From assembly GCF_003007785.1 (NCBI RefSeq), contig NZ_PXOH01000007.1, positions 124,001-188,000 of the forward strand: a DNA stretch of 64,000 bases, read 5' to 3'. Positions 42,784 to 52,241 of this stretch are shown here, in pieces; position 1 is the first letter of the stretch; each line of letters begins with the position of its first letter. Under the pieces are notes generated by a model, which worked only from the letters and a program-made list of their open reading frames with translations, did no database searches and had not been told where the DNA came from. Position numbers and translations under genes: made by a program. The stretch is from Aphanothece hegewaldii CCALA 016. GTDB lineage: Bacteria; Cyanobacteriota; Cyanobacteriia; Cyanobacteriales; Microcystaceae.

Positions 42784-43719
42784 ATGAATTTTAGTGCAGC
42801 TTTGCCAACATTTGTCATTACCCTAAGAGAAGGTTTTGAAGCAGCGTTAGTGGTTGGAATTGTTTTAGCGTGTTTAAATAAAGCACAACAAACTCAACTC
42901 TATCGCTGGGTTATTCGTGGGGTTAGTGCAGGTATTATCGCAAGTGTTACGATCGGATTTCTGTTAGGAGGTATCTTACAAGGAATTAATCACTCACCTA
43001 GTCCTTATACACCTCTAATTAAAGAAATTTTAGCAGCCCTTTTTGGTTTAGTCGCGGTGATAATGTTGAGTTGGATGTTACTGTGGATGACGAGCCAAGC
43101 AAAATCGATGAAATCTGAAGTAGAAGGGGCAATTACTACCGCTTTAAGTCAAAATGAACAAGCAGGAAAAGGAGTCTTTCTCTTGGTGTTTATTGCGGTA
43201 TTGCGAGAAGGATTTGAAACCGTTTTATTTATTTTGGCGCAATTTGATCAAGGATGGCTTGCAACAACAATAGGAGCGATCGCGGGTTTGATTTCAGCAT
43301 CAATTCTAGGTATTTTATTATTTAGAGGTGGTATAAAATTAAATATCCGTCTATTTTTCAAAATAATGGGAATATTCCTGTTATTAATCGTCGGTGGTTT
43401 ATTAATCGGTGTTTTAAAGCATTTCGATCAAGCAGTGACTTTATTTTCGCTCATGACAGGAAAAAATCGGTGTTTATTCCAGAATTCATCCTGTTTACTC
43501 GGTCCTCAAATTTGGGATGGTTCCGCTATTTTAAGCGATAAACAATTTCCAGGCATTCTTTTAAAAGCACTTTTTGGTTATCGTCAAACTCTATATTTAG
43601 GACAAGCGATCGTTTATCTACTCTTTTTATTCACAATTGGCAAGATATACTTTCAAAATCTTAGCAGTCAAACCCCTAACCCTAACACCCAAAAAACCGT
43701 CATTACTTCAACAAGATAG
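42784..43719 (+). CDS. FTR1-family iron permease
   Basis: A 311-residue polytopic membrane permease for high-affinity ferric or ferrous iron uptake. It carries the two REGxE motifs of the family, TLREGFEAALVVG near residue 14 and VLREGFETVLFIL near 140, each in a transmembrane helix. About seven helices are visible. A loop with two cysteines (NRCLFQNSSCLLGP) is near 235-248. ATG 42784 is the logical start. The following secreted Pro/Thr-rich gene is 55 bp away on the same strand. No oxidase or EfeO-type partner is present. Confidence 0.9.
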   Translation: MNFSAALPTFVITLREGFEAALVVGIVLACLNKAQQTQLYRWVIRGVSAGIIASVTIGFLLGGILQGINHSPSPYTPLIKEILAALFGLVAVIMLSWMLLWMTSQAKSMKSEVEGAITTALSQNEQAGKGVFLLVFIAVLREGFETVLFILAQFDQGWLATTIGAIAGLISASILGILLFRGGIKLNIRLFFKIMGIFLLLIVGGLLIGVLKHFDQAVTLFSLMTGKNRCLFQNSSCLLGPQIWDGSAILSDKQFPGILLKALFGYRQTLYLGQAIVYLLFLFTIGKIYFQNLSSQTPNPNTQKTVITSTR

Positions 43720-43774
43720 GGGAACTGAAACAACTTAATCTAATCTCTCCAGTTACAGTCGTAACTCTAAAGCA

Positions 43775-44410
43775 ATGAATAAATTTTTTGGTCTAATTAC
43801 TCTTTTTGGTGGAATACTAACATCTGGAATTACTTTAGCAAATCCAACAGAAGTAAATTTATCCATTAACCGTCAAACGTCGGAAAACTACGAGCAATTT
43901 GTACAACGGGCGCAAACTCTAGCGACAGATACCGTACAACAACGTTTTAAAGAAAATAATTCTTTAGAAGAATTGCGGGTTTTAATCGTTGGTGAAAATC
44001 AAGGAGCGATCGCACCTGTATTAACTGTACAAGTCAACCGAGACAATTGGAACAATGAACCCAATGTCAAACGCTGGCAAAATCTTTATCCTTATAGTAA
44101 AGATTTATTAGGTTTTGAGCAACAACAAGCTCAAATGACAGAACCTACAGAACCCGCATCCCCCATTCCTACCGACGAAATTCCTGCATCTGAACCTGAA
44201 GTTACACCAATACCAGGAGTTACACCAATACCTACAACAACAATACCTACAACGACACCAACACCCACAACAACACCCACAACAACGACGACACCATTAA
44301 CCACACCTAGTTCTACTGAATTAGTCCCGCTTCCCTCGATCAAAGTTCCGACTACTACACCTCCAATTCCTTTACCCAATCAACGTTTACAGCCTAACCG
44401 TATGAAATAA
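43775..44410 (+). CDS. Exported Pro/Thr-rich protein
   Basis: A 211-residue exported protein. A signal peptide (residues 1-22, FFGLITLFGGILTSGITLA) precedes a small globular domain (25-115) with YEQFVQRAQTLATDTVQQRF and VLTVQVNRDNWN. Residues 120-211 are a low-complexity Pro/Thr stretch (TTTPTPTTTPTTTTTP) ending in a basic tail. The domain resembles a conserved cyanobacterial periplasmic protein of unknown function. It is probably co-transcribed with the FTR1 gene; an intrinsic terminator follows. Confidence 0.75.
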   Translation: MNKFFGLITLFGGILTSGITLANPTEVNLSINRQTSENYEQFVQRAQTLATDTVQQRFKENNSLEELRVLIVGENQGAIAPVLTVQVNRDNWNNEPNVKRWQNLYPYSKDLLGFEQQQAQMTEPTEPASPIPTDEIPASEPEVTPIPGVTPIPTTTIPTTTPTPTTTPTTTTTPLTTPSSTELVPLPSIKVPTTTPPIPLPNQRLQPNRMK

Positions 44411-44434
44411 AGGTAAAATTACTACCATTTTTGG

Positions 44435-44470
44435 GGGGTCGAATGATTTTGACCCCTTGACATTTTTTTA
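44435..44470 (+). terminator. Intrinsic terminator
   Basis: GGGGTC (44435-44440) pairs with GACCCC (44451-44456), followed by TTGACATTTTTTT. It is 25 bp after the stop of the Pro/Thr-rich protein gene. Confidence 0.75.
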
Positions 44471-44603
44471 GATAATTGTAACAATAGATACAGACAGAAA
44501 AATCGTTCATCTTTTTCCCCTCATTTAAGGAAAAGACGGAAGTAGGGAAAAATCCCGAAGGAACGCGCCTCAAAAAACACAACATATTGAGGAGCGAAAA
44601 CCC

Positions 44604-44927
44604 ATGAAACTTACTTATCGCGGTGTTAGTTACGATTACAACCCTCCTGTAGTTGAAACGACGGACGGCAATATTGGCGGAAAATATCGAGGACTCGATT
44701 GGAGATTCCGCAATCTGAAAAAGCCATTCGTCATACAACCAATAGTCAAACTAACTTATCGAGGAGTTCCATATAACAATGTTGGTGTATCACAAACCCA
44801 TCCTGTGGAACAACCGGTAACATCGATTCAAGAAAAAGCACGTCTATCTATTTTCAACCAAGAAAAAGAAACCAGAAAACGTCATCAGAATGTCTTGAAT
44901 CGTTTATCGTCAGACATCGGACTATAA
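44604..44927 (+). CDS. DUF4278 protein, three YRG motifs
   Basis: A 107-residue DUF4278 protein with motifs LTYRGVSYDYNPP, KYRGLDWRFRN and LTYRGVPYNNVG. The C-terminal tail (EKARLSIFNQEKETRKRHQNVLNRL) is a basic helix. It is longer than the two DUF4278 proteins at 27867-28283 and about 16 kb away. GAGGAG lies 9 bp upstream of the ATG. Its transcript ends at a hairpin plus T-run at 44966-44994. Function unknown. Confidence 0.85.
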   Translation: MKLTYRGVSYDYNPPVVETTDGNIGGKYRGLDWRFRNLKKPFVIQPIVKLTYRGVPYNNVGVSQTHPVEQPVTSIQEKARLSIFNQEKETRKRHQNVLNRLSSDIGL

Positions 44928-44965
44928 ATAACAACTAAACACTTCAACTAACAACTAACCAAAGC

Positions 44966-44994
44966 TAGGGGGGATAATATCCACCCTATTTTTT
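44966..44994 (+). terminator. Intrinsic terminator of DUF4278 gene
   Basis: TAGGGGGGAT (44966-44975) pairs with ATCCACCCTA (44979-44988) and TTTTTT follows. It is 39 bp beyond the DUF4278 stop. Confidence 0.8.
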
Positions 44995-44999
44995 AGGCT

Positions 45000-45027
45000 G
45001 TAGCAACGCATCATGGCACATTTCTAC
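45000..45027. repeat. Dispersed palindrome family B, copy 3 (degenerate)
   Basis: GTAGCAACGCATCATGGC followed by ACATTTCTAC, aligned to copy 1 by its ends and the CATGGC centre. Pairing is poor. Confidence 0.5.
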
Positions 45028-45059
45028 TTGATTAATCGGATTTTGTATAATTTATTTTT

Positions 45060-45353
45060 CTAATCTAGATCTTCCCGTTTCGAGACAATCTTAAAATTTT
45101 TATCCAGATAAACATCGTATTTTTTTCCATCATTACACATAACATCATCAGCTTTAAAGAGATTCAGACTGTAATAAAAATCTACATCGTCGAAAGATGA
45201 ACAACCAGCCTCTTTTAAAGCATTATCTACCTTAGCTATTTCTTCGGGCGTTGCATCCCGATCTACCGCACCATAAGCCACGCTAGACCAAGACATTAAA
45301 AGTAAAAAAGAGACAGACAAATAATTAAGGGGAAAAATAATCCGCTTTTTCAT
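45060..45353 (-). CDS. Small exported hypothetical protein
   Basis: A 97-residue protein from ATG 45353, with a clear signal peptide (MKKRIIFPLNYLSVSFLLLM, cleavage probably after VAYG-A). The mature part is about 67 residues with two cysteines (AGCSS and DDVMCND) that could form a disulfide, and a C-terminal KKYDVYLDKNFKIVSKRED resembling a PepSY-like strand pattern. The frame is open upstream to 45389 but those residues are not needed. No partner gene nearby. Confidence 0.65.
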   Translation of the reverse strand: MKKRIIFPLNYLSVSFLLLMSWSSVAYGAVDRDATPEEIAKVDNALKEAGCSSFDDVDFYYSLNLFKADDVMCNDGKKYDVYLDKNFKIVSKREDLD

Positions 45354-45584
45354 GATTTTATTTAAATATAACATTTCTTCTTTTCTCATAGTAAAATAAA
45401 ATTGTTAATTTAGCTACCAGTAAATAAAGAGACTGAAAGCATTATAGAACCGTTCCACTATCACGACATTTTTATCACTACTAAAAAATAATACCATAAA
45501 AGAACATACTCGTTATTGCAGTGCTGTTATTTTTATCTTTTTAAAACCATCCTCTACAGCTTAAACATAACCATCTTATTATTT

Positions 45585-46163
45585 TTAATAATTTTTAGTT
45601 TTTTTGGACTGTGCTAACCAAATTTCTAAATCTATTGGATGAACGATAAAGTTATTATCTTTATTATTTTTTGCTGTTAAAAGTGCCTCTTTAGCTCGTG
45701 TTAAAATCTCATCAATATTCAGATCACTTTTTTGAGAACTAGCAATGCCAATTTTTAGGGTAGGTTTAATTAAATGTTGGTTAATAATAAAAGATAATCC
45801 TGAAACTTTTCTACATAGACGTTGAGCTACAGTAATTGCTGCTTGGGTATTCGTAAACTGCAAAAGAATTACATATTCATCTTTGCTCAGTTGAGCAAAA
45901 CAATCATCACGACGAATACATTTTATGATTGATTTAGTCACTGATCCAATAATTTCGTCTTTAGCAAATTGATTATCATCGAGTTCCTGAACTTCCTCAA
46001 TTGCCATAATAAGTAAAGATAGGGAATCTTCATATTGATGAATATTTTGTAATTCTTTTTGTAAAAATTCAATTAAATAACGATGATTAACAATTGTCTT
46101 TTGTGGTTTAATCATTGGTGAAACTTTATTTTTTATATTTAATTCATTGTGATTTTTCAACAT
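45585..46163 (-). CDS. Degenerate GGDEF-domain protein
   Basis: A 192-residue protein whose residues about 25-180 follow the GGDEF fold: LSLLIMAIEEVQELDDNQF, then IIKCIRRDDCFAQLSKDEYVILLQFTNTQAA and LKIGIASSQKSDLNIDEILTRAKEALLTAK. The catalytic loop reads LSKDEY where active diguanylate cyclases have GGDEF, so cyclase activity is improbable. It might bind c-di-GMP or GTP, or act through protein contacts. No sensory domain is attached. Monocistronic. Confidence 0.72.
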   Translation of the reverse strand: MLKNHNELNIKNKVSPMIKPQKTIVNHRYLIEFLQKELQNIHQYEDSLSLLIMAIEEVQELDDNQFAKDEIIGSVTKSIIKCIRRDDCFAQLSKDEYVILLQFTNTQAAITVAQRLCRKVSGLSFIINQHLIKPTLKIGIASSQKSDLNIDEILTRAKEALLTAKNNKDNNFIVHPIDLEIWLAQSKKTKNY

Positions 46164-46401
46164 AATTTTATAAAGAAAGCATGGTTAGTTATCAAAATTT
46201 TTATTTAATAACTAACCACTTCGTTTGCTATGCATCCGCTTTTTGAATCCTGTAACTATTATTATTCCTAATTCAAAATAAGACGATAATATTGATCACA
46301 TAGATGTTGTGATCTTCGTCATAGACAAACTGTCCAAAATAGCGATCGGTCCAAAAACCACGCTAAAATAGAAGAAGTTAACATTACTTAACATTTGGGT
46401 T

Positions 46402-47283
46402 ATGCAGACAACATCAGTTGCATCTATAACATCTGTTCCTGGTGTATATTGGCAGTGGCGTGGACAAACCATTTACTACACGACATCGGGTACTCAACAA
46501 GAAGGAAAACCACCCTTATTATTAGTACATGGCTTTGGTGCGTCAACGGATCACTGGAGAAAAAATATAGCCCAGTTACAGCAAGATTTTGAAGTCATTG
46601 CGATCGATCTTCTCGGTTTTGGACGATCGGCAAAAGCGAATATAGAATACAGTGCAGACTTATGGCGAGATCAACTGTACGATTTTATCACTGAAGTCAT
46701 TCGCAAACCCGTTGTTTTAGCGGGTAACTCACTCGGTGGTTATGTATCTTTGTGTGTGGCGGCAAAATATCCCTCGTCAGTGGCTGGTTTAATTTTACTC
46801 AATAGTGCGGGTCCTTTTACAGAAGCGCAAACCAGAAAGAAACCGAGTCTCATTCAAAATTTCATTCGTTATATTTTGCTGCAAACTTGGGCGAGTTTTT
46901 TCTTGTTTCAATTTGTCCGTAATCGGAGTAATATTCGGAAAACCTTAGCTAAAGTTTATGTCGATCAAAGTGCTATTACCGATCAATTAGTAGAAGATAT
47001 TTATCGTCCTTCTTGTGATCCAGGGGCGGCGCAGGTTTTTGCGGCGGTATTCAAAAATCCTCACGGAGAAAAGGTCGATGTGTTATTAAAACAGATGCAA
47101 TGTCCTTTATTGATGTTGTGGGGTGAAGGTGATCCTTGGATGAAGGCAAAAGAAAGAGGGGTGAAATATCGTGAGCATTATCCCAATCTTACTGAATATT
47201 ATCTCAATGCGGGTCATTGTCCCCATGATGAAATACCAGAACAAGTGAATCAATTGATTAAAAATTGGATTTTAGGTTTGTAG
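46402..47283 (+). CDS. Alpha/beta hydrolase
   Basis: A 293-residue alpha/beta-hydrolase with oxyanion region HGFGASTDHW, nucleophile elbow GNSLGGYV, acid in LWGEGDPWM and histidine in AGHCPHDE. It is a paralogue of the hydrolase at 14109-15080. Related cyanobacterial and plastid hydrolases include pheophytinase-like enzymes, but the substrate here is undetermined. The start at ATG 46402 gives MQTTSVASITSVPG. A family B palindrome lies just after the stop, between it and convergent rodA. Confidence 0.85.
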   Translation: MQTTSVASITSVPGVYWQWRGQTIYYTTSGTQQEGKPPLLLVHGFGASTDHWRKNIAQLQQDFEVIAIDLLGFGRSAKANIEYSADLWRDQLYDFITEVIRKPVVLAGNSLGGYVSLCVAAKYPSSVAGLILLNSAGPFTEAQTRKKPSLIQNFIRYILLQTWASFFLFQFVRNRSNIRKTLAKVYVDQSAITDQLVEDIYRPSCDPGAAQVFAAVFKNPHGEKVDVLLKQMQCPLLMLWGEGDPWMKAKERGVKYREHYPNLTEYYLNAGHCPHDEIPEQVNQLIKNWILGL

Positions 47284-47288
47284 AAATG

Positions 47289-47317
47289 GTAAAGACGTGC
47301 GATCGGCGCGTCTCTAC
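47289..47317. repeat. Dispersed palindrome family B, copy 4
   Basis: GTAAAGACGTGCGATCGGC followed by GCGTCTCTAC, which also contains a CGATCG. It fills the 43-bp gap between two convergent genes and could serve as a bidirectional terminator stem. Confidence 0.8.
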
Positions 47318-47326
47318 AGGTTTTAA

Positions 47327-48592
47327 TTAATATAATCTCTTGCGGGGTCGATAATTGGCGACAGATTCGACTAATCCGAGTGCGATAAAATTGGTTAGTA
47401 AAGCCGAACGACCATAACTGAGAAACGGAAGCGGAATACCCGTAATTGGGGCAAGTCCAACGGTCATACTAATATTAATAATGGTTTGAAAAGCAATCAT
47501 CGATAAAACACCAACGGCTAATAATGAGCCAAAATTTTCTTTAGCACGATTGGCAATAATGATTAAACGCAAACAAATCAACCAAAATATAATTAAAATA
47601 GCAATTCCGCCAACAAAACCAAACTCTTCTCCAATGGCTGAGAAAATAAAATCGGTATGTTGTTCTGGAATAAAATTGAGTTGCGTTTGTGTACCTTGAT
47701 GTAAACCTCTGCCCCAGAGTTCGCCCGAACCAATAGCAATACGAGATTGAATTAATTGATAGCCTCCCCCTAAAGGATTTTTTTCAGGATGGAGAAACAA
47801 GGTTAGACGATCTTTTTGATATTCTTTTAAGAAACCCCACAACACACCGCCTAATTGACCCACCATTGTATTAGCGGCTACGACCAAGATCGTTGATAAG
47901 ATTTTTAAAGGTAAACTAATCCAAGCAATTACACCAATAATGACCGCCCATACTAGCCACGCGGGGAATAATAGATTAAACAGAATGGCAGAGACTAAAG
48001 GCGAAAGCATAATAATTAGCCATCCGGGGTTCGCATCTGCCCAATACAACATCCCTAATGTTATTGCCCCAAAAACGAGAGATGTTCCTAAGTCAGGTTG
48101 TAATAAAATGAGTACCCAGGGAACTGCCGTCACCAATAAGACTCGAAAAACTGATAAGAGTGTAGATGCTGGTTTTTGATGGAGTAAGGCGGCTAGGGTA
48201 ATAATTAATCCGACTTTGGCAAATTCTGACGGCTGAATGTTAAAACTGCCAATATTGAGCCAACTTTGCGCCCCATTTGCCGTTACTCCCATGATAATAA
48301 CTGCAATTAAAAATAGGTTGGTCAAGATGTAGGTTAACCAATGCCAGCGTAATAAACCATCGTAACGCGATCGCGCAATTAATAAAGCGATTACTAGACC
48401 AAATAAACCAAATAGCCAATGTTGCCAGCCATCGACTGCTTTTTCGACGAGTTCTGTACTGCGAATCATCAAACCACCATAAGCGGTTAAACCAATCACA
48501 GCACAAAAAAGAATCCAGTCAACTTGGGGTAACTCAGCCAGCCAAAGTTTCCAATAAACTTTAAATTGAGGAATTAGAGTTCGATGCAGCAT
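47327..48592 (-). CDS. rodA: Peptidoglycan glycosyltransferase RodA
   Basis: A 421-residue SEDS-family polymerase that elongates peptidoglycan during cell-wall growth with a class B PBP. About ten transmembrane helices are visible. Family motifs are NIQPSEFAKVGLII, LQPDLGTSLVF, QSRIAIGSGELWGRGLHQGTQTQLNFIPEQHTDFIFSAIGEEFGFVG and PFLSYGRSALLTNFIALGLVESV. The last has Arg where many members have Gly (SYGGS). It starts 19 bp after the mrp stop on the same strand, so the two may be co-transcribed. Confidence 0.93.
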   Translation of the reverse strand: MLHRTLIPQFKVYWKLWLAELPQVDWILFCAVIGLTAYGGLMIRSTELVEKAVDGWQHWLFGLFGLVIALLIARSRYDGLLRWHWLTYILTNLFLIAVIIMGVTANGAQSWLNIGSFNIQPSEFAKVGLIITLAALLHQKPASTLLSVFRVLLVTAVPWVLILLQPDLGTSLVFGAITLGMLYWADANPGWLIIMLSPLVSAILFNLLFPAWLVWAVIIGVIAWISLPLKILSTILVVAANTMVGQLGGVLWGFLKEYQKDRLTLFLHPEKNPLGGGYQLIQSRIAIGSGELWGRGLHQGTQTQLNFIPEQHTDFIFSAIGEEFGFVGGIAILIIFWLICLRLIIIANRAKENFGSLLAVGVLSMIAFQTIINISMTVGLAPITGIPLPFLSYGRSALLTNFIALGLVESVANYRPRKRLY

Positions 48593-48611
48593 TTCTCACA
48601 CCAAAAAGAAG

Positions 48612-49673
48612 TTAGGCATAGGCAGCTATTGATACTTTAGCTGCGATTTGTTGAGCGATCGCTGTTAAGGCTTTTGCCGAAGCAGATTCCTCATTAGAGA
48701 TTACAATAGGTATACCTTGATCACCCCCTTCTCTTAAAGGGATTTCTAGGGGTACACAACCCAGTAAAGGAATTTGTAACTCTCTAGACGCTTTTTCGCC
48801 GCCTCCTGAGCCAAAAATATCGTAATTGCGATCGGGTAAATCAGGAGGAATAAAATAACTCATATTCTCCACAATTCCTAGCACATTTACGCCCATTTGC
48901 TGAAACATTTTTAGGCCACGTCTAGCATCTAACAAAGAGACGTTTTGAGGAGTTGTAACAATGACTGCGCCTGCTATGGGTACTGCTTGGATCAAGGTTA
49001 GCTGTGCATCACCCGTTCCAGGTGGCATATCAACAATTAAATAATCTAAACTGCCCCAAGAAACTTGATAGAGAAATTGTCTAATAATCCCATTTAACAT
49101 CGGACCGCGCCAAATAACCGGTTGATCTGGATTAATCAAAAAACCCATCGACACCATTTTTACACCGTAATTAAAAGCGGGTTCTAGAATATCACCGGCT
49201 TTTCCTTGCTGTACCTTGACTTCGGCTCCTGTTAAACCTAACATCATTGGCGCATTGGGCCCATAAATATCCGCATCTAATAAGCCTACTTTTGCCCCTG
49301 ATGAAGCTAAAGCTACTGCTACATTCACCGCCACAGTACTTTTACCTACGCCACCTTTGCCACTGGAAATTGCAATAATATTTTTAATGCCAAAAACGGA
49401 TTGTTTATCGGGTACTTCTTTTTGTTTTGGTGTTTCTGCTGTTACTGTTACATCGACCTTTTCTACACCGGGCAATTGTTTAACGGCTTTTTTACAATCA
49501 TCGACGATAAATTCTCGTAATGGACAAGCGGGAGTCGTCAAAACTAAAGTAAAACTAACCTTGCCATCTTCAATTTGAACATCACGGATCATGTTTAGTT
49601 CAACTAAACTCTTCTGTAGTTCGGGATCTTGTACCGGACGTAAAACATCTAAAATGGATTGTGTATCGAGCAT
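48612..49673 (-). CDS. mrp: Mrp/ApbC-type Fe-S cluster carrier ATPase
   Basis: A 353-residue P-loop ATPase that carries and inserts iron-sulfur clusters. An N-terminal MIP18/DUF59 domain (residues 1-90, LRPVQDPELQKSLVELNMI) precedes the deviant Walker A SGKGGVGKS near 107-115, then DADIYGPNAPMMLGL, VDMPPGTGDAQL and NMSYF. The usual C-x-x-C of some Mrp proteins is not obvious here. Full length. It is 96 bp downstream of the DUF1822 gene and upstream of rodA on the same strand. Confidence 0.94.
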   Translation of the reverse strand: MLDTQSILDVLRPVQDPELQKSLVELNMIRDVQIEDGKVSFTLVLTTPACPLREFIVDDCKKAVKQLPGVEKVDVTVTAETPKQKEVPDKQSVFGIKNIIAISSGKGGVGKSTVAVNVAVALASSGAKVGLLDADIYGPNAPMMLGLTGAEVKVQQGKAGDILEPAFNYGVKMVSMGFLINPDQPVIWRGPMLNGIIRQFLYQVSWGSLDYLIVDMPPGTGDAQLTLIQAVPIAGAVIVTTPQNVSLLDARRGLKMFQQMGVNVLGIVENMSYFIPPDLPDRNYDIFGSGGGEKASRELQIPLLGCVPLEIPLREGGDQGIPIVISNEESASAKALTAIAQQIAAKVSIAAYA

Positions 49674-49769
49674 GATTGATTTAAGCTTCCTATCCCCTTT
49701 GGATTACGGCCGTAACGGTTTCTACCACAAATGGTAACGGTTTTGGGGGACAGATGACCAGAGAATATG

Positions 49770-50945
49770 TTAAAAACGTAAAATTTCTCGCTCATCATTA
49801 GTGCTTTTTGGTTCGATTTCCCACGCTAAAGCTTCTCCCGAATTGATTGTGACTTCTACAAAGAGTAAATCGGTGTTTTTAATGGCAATATCTTCATTAT
49901 TGTCAAAAGGCTGTAAATCTTCTGTCAATAGCCTGAGTTTAAAGCCTCTAGGAATCTGGCTACCTGGGGTGGAACTTCGCAACTCAAAACGCCAAATTTC
50001 CTCTTCTATAATGCCTTGAGGGAAAACTCGTAATTCATAGGGTTTATTTTCAATCACCAACTGACGGGAAAATATTACCGATGATAAAGTTGGTTCGGTT
50101 CCTCTTGCTGCAATAAAATTTGGTTGCCATTGTACGGTACTCCATCCGACTTCTTGCGCTATTTGAGAAATTCCGGTTTCTAACCATTGTCGTACAGACC
50201 ATTGTTCTGTGATTCCTAGCCGTTTCTCATAGAGTCGCCGTCGCCAGTTATCCTGTTCTATGAGTGAACCCCACAAAGCGAAGGGAATTTCTAAACGGGG
50301 TAACAAAACGGAAGTTTTTCCCAAACGTTCTAATAGATTTTCGGCTTGGGGGAGTGGTAAAGTCGGTAACGGTGCGCTCGCTTCTCGTAAAATTTCATCG
50401 GGACACAGTTGACGAGATACCCAAAGTATGCTCAGATCAGCAATCAAATCTTTTTCATCAAGACAGTAAGTTCTATTACTTGCGTCATAAATACCTTTGG
50501 TTTTTAAATGGCGATGGGTTGTATAGCCAAAAACTCTGAGATAACCATCATCTGGATTGACTTGAAATGCGATGTAATAATCAGCCGCCCAACTCGGAAG
50601 ATCGACCCATTCTTGCGGGACTTGTATTTCACTTAAATCAATTGTATCGATCGCTATTAAAACCAGTCGTTTTCCCGCAAAATTAATCGCTACACCATTG
50701 ACAATTTCTAATAAATATGGTAGTGCGGATAAGCTTGGCCAGACGTTGGCTTGATAAGATTGTTCTTCTCGTAAAAAAGCTAGAAAAACATCAAGACAAA
50801 CTTGATGAAGATAGGCTTGCCAACGACGAGAAGGCGAAGAAAAATGATCAGTTTGTGTCCAAATCTTCTCTAGAGTCTCAGAAGGAATTTCTAGATACAG
50901 TTGGTTCGGATCGATGTCATAGAATAGGATGGAATCAGCACTCAT
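49770..50945 (-). CDS. DUF1822 protein
   Basis: A 391-residue soluble cyanobacterial protein. It has the DUF1822 N-terminal region (RRWQAYLHQVCLDVFLAFLREEQ), a middle VNGVAINFAGKRLVLIAID strand and WVDLPSWAADYYIAFQVNPDDGYLRVFGYTTHRHLKTKGIYD. The C-terminal part (about 290-391) is a second, beta-rich domain. Function is unknown. DUF1822 genes typically follow sigma-like genes in cyanobacteria. Here it is 21 bp behind the sigma-like gene, third gene of the caspase-sigma-DUF1822 run. Confidence 0.86.
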   Translation of the reverse strand: MSADSILFYDIDPNQLYLEIPSETLEKIWTQTDHFSSPSRRWQAYLHQVCLDVFLAFLREEQSYQANVWPSLSALPYLLEIVNGVAINFAGKRLVLIAIDTIDLSEIQVPQEWVDLPSWAADYYIAFQVNPDDGYLRVFGYTTHRHLKTKGIYDASNRTYCLDEKDLIADLSILWVSRQLCPDEILREASAPLPTLPLPQAENLLERLGKTSVLLPRLEIPFALWGSLIEQDNWRRRLYEKRLGITEQWSVRQWLETGISQIAQEVGWSTVQWQPNFIAARGTEPTLSSVIFSRQLVIENKPYELRVFPQGIIEEEIWRFELRSSTPGSQIPRGFKLRLLTEDLQPFDNNEDIAIKNTDLLFVEVTINSGEALAWEIEPKSTNDEREILRF

Positions 50946-50966
50946 TGGGCTTGCTCTACTTAAAAT

Positions 50967-52148
50967 TTAGGCTTGGTCGGGGTGATTGTAATGAACTTTT
51001 AGCCACTCCTCCAAAATAATACTCATATTATTAAGTACGTCTGTGTTGAGAGAATAATGCAATGTCGTTTGGCTCCATTGGGCGAGTGTTAGGAGTAATG
51101 ACTGTCTGTGACTAGCTAGGCGACGAGAAACAGTATATTGTTTCATCTCTAGTTGTTGAGCGATTTCTTGTTGAGTCAGTCCTTGACCATAGTATAGTTG
51201 TAAAAGTTTTTGCGAGGGTACGTCTAGCTTGACTAAGGCTCTGAGTAAAACAGCATTAAGAAGCGATCGCATTTGGTTTCTATTTTCGGCTTCTTCTTGT
51301 GCGATGATCTCACTAAGTAATGATTCATCAAATGTTGCGGGTAAATCATCGAGAAATGTTCCTTGTTCAAAGCCAGGTTTAGGCGCGTCAACAGAAACGA
51401 ATTTAGGATATAAGTAAGAGCGTGCCATTTTTGCCCCAGTTTCGAGCAATTTTTTCACTTGTTCGCTCGTTAATGGTTTTTGGGTGCTTTGTTTGTTATA
51501 AAGTTGGGTAATGGCTGTCCAAATTGCGGGATCAGGTTCAGGAATTTTGCGACTATTTCTCGCTTCGGTGGGAACAAAAATCGTTTGAAAACATTTCCAT
51601 GCTTTCAGTAATTCATTAATCGTCTCGCTTTTGAGTCCTTGATAGCGAAGTGATTCGAGTAATTTTTTTTGGCTCAGTTTGTGTAATAATCCCCAATCAC
51701 TACAAATATCAACTTCACGACGTTGACGTAATTCATCTCTAATAATACTTCTAAAAACGAGACTAGCGTATTTTTCGAGAGTAACGCCTTGTTGTGGCTC
51801 AAATTTAGCTAAAATTTTCTCGATTTTGGTCAAGGAAATTTGAAATAAGTCGGCAAATGACTGACTACTCGAAAAGGTTAACATCATTTTTTTGGCCGTC
51901 CAGTAACTAACTTCTTGTAAATAAGCGGTTAGATGAGCAGCAGATAAATGATTTGATTGTGTTTGCCAGATTTTGTGCCAATATAAAGCCCAAAAATGTT
52001 CGGAAATTTGCTGAGATTGTGAGGATTGAGCTAAACAATTCTTCATACTTCGTTGTAGTTTTGGATCACTAACCCAACGACTGACCCAATCAGTGTCAAA
52101 CTGTAAAAAAGTTGAAAATTTTTCTAGAACACTTTCACGAGTTTGCAT
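50967..52148 (-). CDS. Sigma-70-like transcription factor
   Basis: A 393-residue protein with a recognisable region 4 near residues 305-365: LDVPSQKLLQLYYGQGLTQQEIAQQLEMKQYTVSRRLASHRQSLL, a clear HTH. A region-2-like stretch lies around 120-170 (LEKYASLVFRSIIRDELRQRREV). It is much longer than ECF sigma factors and divergent, as in the cyanobacterial sigma family found with DUF1822. It should direct RNA polymerase to unknown promoters. It lies 93 bp after the caspase gene and 21 bp before DUF1822. Confidence 0.82.
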   Translation of the reverse strand: MQTRESVLEKFSTFLQFDTDWVSRWVSDPKLQRSMKNCLAQSSQSQQISEHFWALYWHKIWQTQSNHLSAAHLTAYLQEVSYWTAKKMMLTFSSSQSFADLFQISLTKIEKILAKFEPQQGVTLEKYASLVFRSIIRDELRQRREVDICSDWGLLHKLSQKKLLESLRYQGLKSETINELLKAWKCFQTIFVPTEARNSRKIPEPDPAIWTAITQLYNKQSTQKPLTSEQVKKLLETGAKMARSYLYPKFVSVDAPKPGFEQGTFLDDLPATFDESLLSEIIAQEEAENRNQMRSLLNAVLLRALVKLDVPSQKLLQLYYGQGLTQQEIAQQLEMKQYTVSRRLASHRQSLLLTLAQWSQTTLHYSLNTDVLNNMSIILEEWLKVHYNHPDQA

Positions 52149-52241
52149 ATCCGATTCCTTAAAGATTTAATCATATATAGATTGCCTTAAGAGAACAATC
52201 GGCTTTATTACTATTTTGCTTTATAATCGCTTTGGTGATCA

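Noticed and set aside
44131..44379. 82-codon minus-strand Val/Gly-rich ORF
   Set aside because: It is the antisense shadow of the Pro/Thr-rich tail of the exported protein.
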